This document shows positions 60,251 to 64,000 of a stretch of DNA of 64,000 bases, piece by piece. The stretch's first letter is position 1. Every line of letters starts with the position of its first letter. Origin of the DNA: Chitinophaga sedimenti (GTDB lineage Bacteria > Bacteroidota > Bacteroidia > Chitinophagales > Chitinophagaceae); assembly GCF_023156195.1 (NCBI RefSeq), contig NZ_JAKUKA010000001.1, positions 2,232,001 to 2,296,000 on the forward strand, read 5' to 3'. The translations under genes and the position numbers were made by a program. Below the pieces are notes generated by a model. The model made no database searches. It had not been told where the DNA came from and worked only from the letters and a program-made list of their open reading frames with translations.

Positions 60251-60284
60251 ATAAAGCGCCACATCTTCCGATGTGGCGCTTTAT
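60251..60284. terminator. Bidirectional terminator
   Basis: ATAAAGCGCCACAT pairs perfectly with ATGTGGCGCTTTAT around CTTCCG. It lies between the convergent acetyltransferase gene and the gene ending at 60285. Confidence 0.8.
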
Positions 60285-60688
60285 CTATCTTATCCTTGCG
60301 CGAAGCGAGGCTTCGGGCTGTATCCTGCGTAAAGGTTTGCCGCGTGAAAACAACCAGGTGACCCAGCCGTGTTCGTAACCGCCTTCCAGCGTACAATGAT
60401 AATACTTGTTGCCGGAGCGCTTCAGGCAAAATACCGGATCAGGCGCCAGGAACTGGTAGAAGTGGCCACTCCGGCGGTAATGACCACGCGTTACCGTCGT
60501 ATCCGCCGTTCTTCCCGGAAATCGGTGCGAACAAAACCGCTGTCTCCGTAAAAGCGGATGTAGGTTGTATATTCCTGCATCCTGCCGTCCTTCACTACAT
60601 TGTTCCTTTGCGTATAAATCTTCTCCTGCGCCTTTCCGGTTTGTATGCCGGCCGATAAGAGCAGCAGGAAACATAACATTCGCTGCAT
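60285..60688 (-). CDS. Small secreted protein of unknown function, frameshifted
   Basis: About 134 residues. A signal peptide (MQRMLCFLLLLSAGIQTGKA) is followed by a beta-rich domain: TTYIRFYGDSGFVRTDFREE, then after a lost base near 60507 SGHFYQFLAPDPVFCLKRSG and YHCTLEGGYEHGWVTWLF. I recognise no family. The start is placed at MQRML, where the signal peptide begins. It lies 27 nt after the corrected nitroreductase stop and may be co-transcribed with it. Confidence 0.55.
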
Positions 60689-60715
60689 AGACGGCAATAT
60701 TACGGAAAAACGGGC

Positions 60716-61368
60716 TTACACATATTGTACGAACGCTTCTTTCGGCGTGCGCACTTTTTCTTGTCGACAAGCCAGTCGTTCGCGGTATCACGGTAACCGA
60801 GGGCGAGGATCAGCACGCTGGTGAGTCCCTGCGCTTTCAGGCCCAGCAGTTCATCGAGCTGCGGCGGCAGAAAACCTTCCATAGGCGTGGCATCTACCTG
60901 CTGTTCCGCGGCGGCCGCGATGGCCAGTCCGAACGATATATAAGCCTGGCGGGCAGCGTGCTGCGCGTGCCACTGCTGACCAAGCGGCTCATAAAGTGAC
61001 CACAGGCGCTCCTTGTAAGCATTCACCATTTCCTGGTCCGAATTGGGGCGTTGCGAAATCATTTCATTAAAAACAGTATCGATACGCTCCCGGGTATACC
61101 CATCCCAAGATGCGAATACCAGCAGGTGAGACGCTTCTACGATCTGCGGTTGATCGTAAGCGATCGGTTTTATCTTTTCCTGTAATGCTTTATCGTTTAC
61201 GACAAAAATCCGGTAGGGCTGCATGCCGGAAGACGACGGCGCCAGGCGGGCGGCCTCAAGGATGTAATCTAATTTATCCTGCGGCACTACGTCGCCATTC
61301 ATTTTCTTGGTGGCGTAACGCCAGCCAAGATGCTGCAATAGACTCATGTTCAACTCATTTATTTCCAC
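60716..61368 (-). CDS. Nitroreductase-family NAD(P)H oxidoreductase, frameshifted end
   Basis: About 217 residues. FMN-binding features are RYATKKMNGDVVPQ, ARLAPSSSGMQPYRIFVVND (the P-S-S-S-G loop) and the C-terminal LILALGYRDTANDWLVDKKK. A base lost near 60763 turns the true ending KVRTPKEAFVQYV, with stop at 60716-60718, into a run-on. Members reduce nitro compounds or quinones. It is divergent from an HxlR regulator gene with operator-like palindromes between them, so HxlR probably controls it. Confidence 0.88.
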
Positions 61369-61384
61369 AAAAATATCCTACCTT

Positions 61385-61439
61385 TACTATACAAAAGATA
61401 TTACTATCCTGCCAGATAGTACTATCCTAGAAGATAGTA
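61385..61439. promoter_or_regulatory. Tandem HxlR operator palindromes
   Basis: TACTATC-N6-GATAGTA occurs perfectly at 61402-61421 and 61420-61439 (18-bp spacing). A degenerate third copy, TACTATA-N5-GATATTA, lies at 61385-61403. All lie between the divergent nitroreductase and HxlR genes; the last ends one base before the HxlR start codon. Confidence 0.65.
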
Positions 61440-61440
61440 T

Positions 61441-61816
61441 ATGAACAGTAAGCCACTTGCAGCCGCAAAAACTGCGGCATATCGGGCGATTGCTCCCAGG
61501 CACTACTTGCTATCCAGGACGCGATTAACATCCGGAAGGCAGATGGAAAGTGCAGATCATCGTGTCCTTATTCTACGGACCCAAACGTTTTAAAGAGATA
61601 TCCCGCGATTTACCGGGTATTACGGATAAGATGTTATCCAAGGAGCTGAAGGATTTAGAAGCCAACCTGCTGCTGAAACGTACCGTACAGGAGAGTTTTC
61701 CGCCACGGGTGGATTATGCGCTGACCGATCACGGGCAGACGCTGAAACAACTGATCGCGGAATTAGGGTTGTGGGGATCCAAACATCGTAAGCATGTGAT
61801 GAAGAAAGCGGTTTAA
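61441..61816 (+). CDS. HxlR-family transcriptional regulator, frameshifted
   Basis: About 126 residues. The HxlR winged-helix core is clear in the second half: GRWKVQIIVSLFYGPKRFKE, DLPGITDKMLSKELKDLEAN and YALTDHGQTLKQLIAELGLW. The N-terminal part (CGISGDCSQALLAIQDAINI), with the conserved Cys, is in another frame; breaks lie near 61472 and 61530. Family members sense reactive electrophiles or quinones through that Cys and repress divergent oxidoreductases. It is likely autoregulated through the palindromes that abut its start. Confidence 0.85.
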
Positions 61817-61830
61817 CAATAACAATCGTA

Positions 61831-61860
61831 AAAAAGCCGCCCGATGGGCGGCTTCTCCTT
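61831..61860. terminator. Terminator between HxlR and the cytochrome gene
   Basis: AAGCCGCCC pairs with GGGCGGCTT around GAT, with an A-run before and TCTCCTTTTATTTT after. Confidence 0.75.
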
Positions 61861-62847
61861 TTATTTTGACGGCGTATTCAGCGCAAATCGTTCCACCTTA
61901 TTATCCAAAGGCTTCACCGACTGCAAGTACGCGTAAATCGCTTCAAGATCGGATGTTTTCATGCCCGCGTACATCGACCAGGGCATCGGTGTATTCAACT
62001 CGCCGGGTTTCAGCTGCCGTGGTGCGTAACCGCTGTCTGTATACATTTTGAACCGCTGCACGAACATATCTTTCGACCAGCTGCCGATACCGTTTGCTTT
62101 ATCGAACGTGATATTGGGTGAGCGCACAATACCTGCCGGCTGTGCGAATTCCATTCCGCCACCAAATTCCGTACCCGGGATCACCTTTCCTTTATCGGTC
62201 TGGCTGTGACAGTCTACACATCCGCTGGCATTGATCAGGTATTTGCCATAGGCTACCTGGTCGCTTTCGGCAGGACGTTTGGTGAATGCTGCTTTCGCGG
62301 GCATCGTGTTAATCAGGACATTCACCGGGAAATCTGCTTTAGAGCGTGGAATCTCGTTCACCACGGGCTCCAGCGTACGCAGGTAAGCAATAACGTCCAT
62401 AATGTCTTCCTGGTCCATCTGACCAAAGCGATGATAGCCCATCACCGGGAACAACGCATGACCATCCTTGCTCACACCTGTGGTAACCGCACGGAAGATC
62501 TCTCCGTCTGTCCAGCCGGATAAGGCATGCGGCGTGATGTTCGGCGCATAAAAGTCGCCCGGAAAACCCATCTGCTTGTTAAATACTTCACCACCGCCGC
62601 CTATGCCCTTTTCCACCATGGGGCCGGCGTAACGCGACCAGTCGCGCGTACTATGACAATCCATACACACCGCCACGTGATGTGCGAGGTAACGTCCGTT
62701 CGCAATACGTTCCGGGGTGTTTTTCAGGGTAATTTCCGGTGCGGGACCAACGTTTGGAAGCGCCGTTTTCACATAAACGCCAACGCCTGCAACACCGAGA
62801 ATGAGCACTAATACGATAATACCAATGACCTTAAATACTTTTTTCAT
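61861..62847 (-). CDS. Membrane-anchored dihaem cytochrome c
   Basis: 328 residues from MKKVFKVIGIIVLVLILGVA, a single N-terminal anchor. The start is chosen there because the in-frame upstream region is not signal-like. Two cytochrome c domains carry CMDCH (near residue 61) and CVDCH (near 201). Distal Met candidates lie in FPVMGYHRFG and NTPMPWSMYAGM. It resembles cytochrome subunits of periplasmic alcohol/sugar dehydrogenases. No dehydrogenase gene is adjacent, so the electron donor is unknown. Confidence 0.88.
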   Translation of the reverse strand: MKKVFKVIGIIVLVLILGVAGVGVYVKTALPNVGPAPEITLKNTPERIANGRYLAHHVAVCMDCHSTRDWSRYAGPMVEKGIGGGGEVFNKQMGFPGDFYAPNITPHALSGWTDGEIFRAVTTGVSKDGHALFPVMGYHRFGQMDQEDIMDVIAYLRTLEPVVNEIPRSKADFPVNVLINTMPAKAAFTKRPAESDQVAYGKYLINASGCVDCHSQTDKGKVIPGTEFGGGMEFAQPAGIVRSPNITFDKANGIGSWSKDMFVQRFKMYTDSGYAPRQLKPGELNTPMPWSMYAGMKTSDLEAIYAYLQSVKPLDNKVERFALNTPSK

Positions 62848-63009
62848 GTTGTGTTTTTTGGGGAAGGCGGGGTAGCCGTTCCGGGATATAGGGAGCAAAA
62901 TTAGCCGGCCGTGCAGCATAAATATTGAAAAAAGCGACAACTTTCATAACGCAATAAAAAAGCCGCACCACTACAGTGCAGCCCTTTTCTTTCGTTTGAT
63001 GTATATAAC

Positions 63010-64000
63010 TTATTGATACAAAGCCCTTACCGGCGCAGCGTCCAGGGTTACCGCCGGGTTAAAACCCGCGCCATTCATGTACGTCAGCAGGCTGTGGTAC
63101 AATTGCCTTGCCCCCGGTCGGTTCTCCAGGTCGTGTGTAAAATCTATCGAGGTCACCACCAGCTTACCTTTCCCCACCTTACCCTCAAACAACAAACCGA
63201 GTTTACGGGCTTCAAACCAGGTATCGATCAGTTGTACCGTAGGTTTCAGTGTAGCCGGGAAATCGCGGAGGCGCATGGGTTGTGCAGTATGCAAAATATC
63301 CCACCACTGCCAGTTGCTATGGTATTCGGTAGGAAACCTGGCGAAGGCCGCATGTTTCGGATCGCAGAGAATGCCAAGCGTATGCGGCGCCTGGTAGGTT
63401 GTCCATTCCGTATTCCAGAAAACCGTAGACATGGCGGTCGGTATTTCGGCGCCCATGCCTTTCGCTACTTTGCCATTAATATTGAGCAGTACTTTAGCGC
63501 CCGCCTGCAATTGCTGTAACACGGCATCACTCAATTCATTCACTACAATGATATCTTTTGCCGGTGCAGTCGTTACTTCCGCAGGATACACCCAAAGATC
63601 CCAGTCATTCACGCCCAATCCTTTTACCGTTACTTCGAGGTTCAGCTTTTGGGCGGTGTTGATACCGGCAAGATTAAACGAAATACTAGCTGCCGGGTTA
63701 TCGTTGCGCAGTTCCAGGTCTGCTCTGCTGTTACCGCTGGCCAGTACCTTTTTATGTTGATCGCGGATGCGCCAGCTGATAGCCGCCTGCTTAACCGGTT
63801 CGCGGCCGTAGTGCGAAATCTGCAAACCGGCCGTCAGCGCTTCATTGTTCTTAAATACGAACTTCGGCAGCAACGCCAAAGGCACTGTAGCGGAGGCGAA
63901 GCGGTGATACTCCGCCGGCGTGCAATATGGTTTGCTGTTCCAGAACGGGTCCAGTACCCCCACGAGTGCGGAACCCTGTCCCGGGAAATCATGCAGATCG
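63010..64000 (-). CDS. C-terminal part of a large secreted glycosidase (GH2-like), 5' partial
   Basis: The frame is open to the window edge (330 codons, start missing). The segment LHDFPGQGSALVGVLDPFWN and YCTPAEYHRFASATVPLALL is typical of the barrel end of GH2-like, sugar-binding-domain enzymes. A beta-sandwich then follows (LQISHYGREPVKQAAISWRI), and a C-terminal Rossmann-like region (DIIVVNELSDAVLQQLQAGA, GKLVVTSIDFTHDLENRPGA) ends the protein. No catalytic residues can be seen because the front is missing. It fits the exported glycan-degrading enzymes of the window. Confidence 0.65.
   Translation of the reverse strand, partial: DLHDFPGQGSALVGVLDPFWNSKPYCTPAEYHRFASATVPLALLPKFVFKNNEALTAGLQISHYGREPVKQAAISWRIRDQHKKVLASGNSRADLELRNDNPAASISFNLAGINTAQKLNLEVTVKGLGVNDWDLWVYPAEVTTAPAKDIIVVNELSDAVLQQLQAGAKVLLNINGKVAKGMGAEIPTAMSTVFWNTEWTTYQAPHTLGILCDPKHAAFARFPTEYHSNWQWWDILHTAQPMRLRDFPATLKPTVQLIDTWFEARKLGLLFEGKVGKGKLVVTSIDFTHDLENRPGARQLYHSLLTYMNGAGFNPAVTLDAAPVRALYQ

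Overview
The window reads as chromosomal DNA of a Bacteroidota species, most likely a Chitinophaga-like member of the Chitinophagaceae (inference). The signs are: start codons without Shine-Dalgarno sequences; promoter boxes of the TTTG-N19-TAnnTTTG type; many secreted glycosidases (GH78, GH43, GH29, a GH2-like enzyme); a DUF1549/DUF1553, DUF1501, sugar isomerase and LRR-cytochrome set; Tat-type signals; and a queuosine-precursor transporter. No plasmid, phage or insertion-sequence backbone is visible.

A dominant technical feature is that about 31 genes are each broken by one to four single-base frame changes, roughly fifty in total. Most lie in or beside homopolymers, and the intact reading frame and conserved motifs resume directly after each break. 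I treat these as sequence errors (mostly missing bases) and annotate the rejoined genes as single CDSs, giving the approximate break positions. Real pseudogenization of so many unrelated genes is unlikely.

Layout. 1-6581 (minus): an operon of planctomycete-type cytochrome/DUF1553 protein, DUF1501 protein, Tat-exported sugar isomerase and membrane cytochrome c-LRR protein. 6696-7750: an AT-rich lone propeller lipoprotein next to tRNA-Cys. 8169-18230: uridine phosphorylase, alpha-L-rhamnosidase, dapF, CorA, NUDIX hydrolase, queuosine-precursor transporter, YfhO-type membrane protein. 18265-24029: macroglobulin-like protein, GH43, TPR protein, PAS histidine kinase. 24030-36017: a surface-polysaccharide locus with five glycosyltransferases, a flippase and a tightly overlapping CDP-sugar operon (rfbF, rfbG, 3,5-epimerase, C-methyltransferase, reductase, CmcI-type methyltransferase). 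The operon should make a C-methylated 6-deoxyhexose. 36073-45966: NlpC/P60 peptidase, class V aminotransferase fold, OsmC-FeS fusion, GH29 fucosidase, PAS protein ending in an orphan DHp-like segment, aminopeptidase P, and two tandem paralogous secreted proteins. 46295-55783: an MBL-fold hydrolase, then a seven-gene efflux operon (HlyD, TolC, ABC ATPase, two permeases, sigma-54 activator, histidine kinase) with a candidate sigma-54 promoter. 56006-64000: SRPBCC protein, lipoprotein, unknown small proteins, esterase, acetyltransferase, nitroreductase/HxlR pair with palindromic operators, dihaem cytochrome and the end of a large glycosidase.

The least explained material is non-coding: two loci (36920-37119 and 46077-46252) carry several families of repeats with a strict 11-bp period, close to one helical turn, including a perfect 28-bp inverted repeat. 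The tandem secreted proteins with duplicated terminators and the PAS protein lacking an ATPase domain are the other leads.
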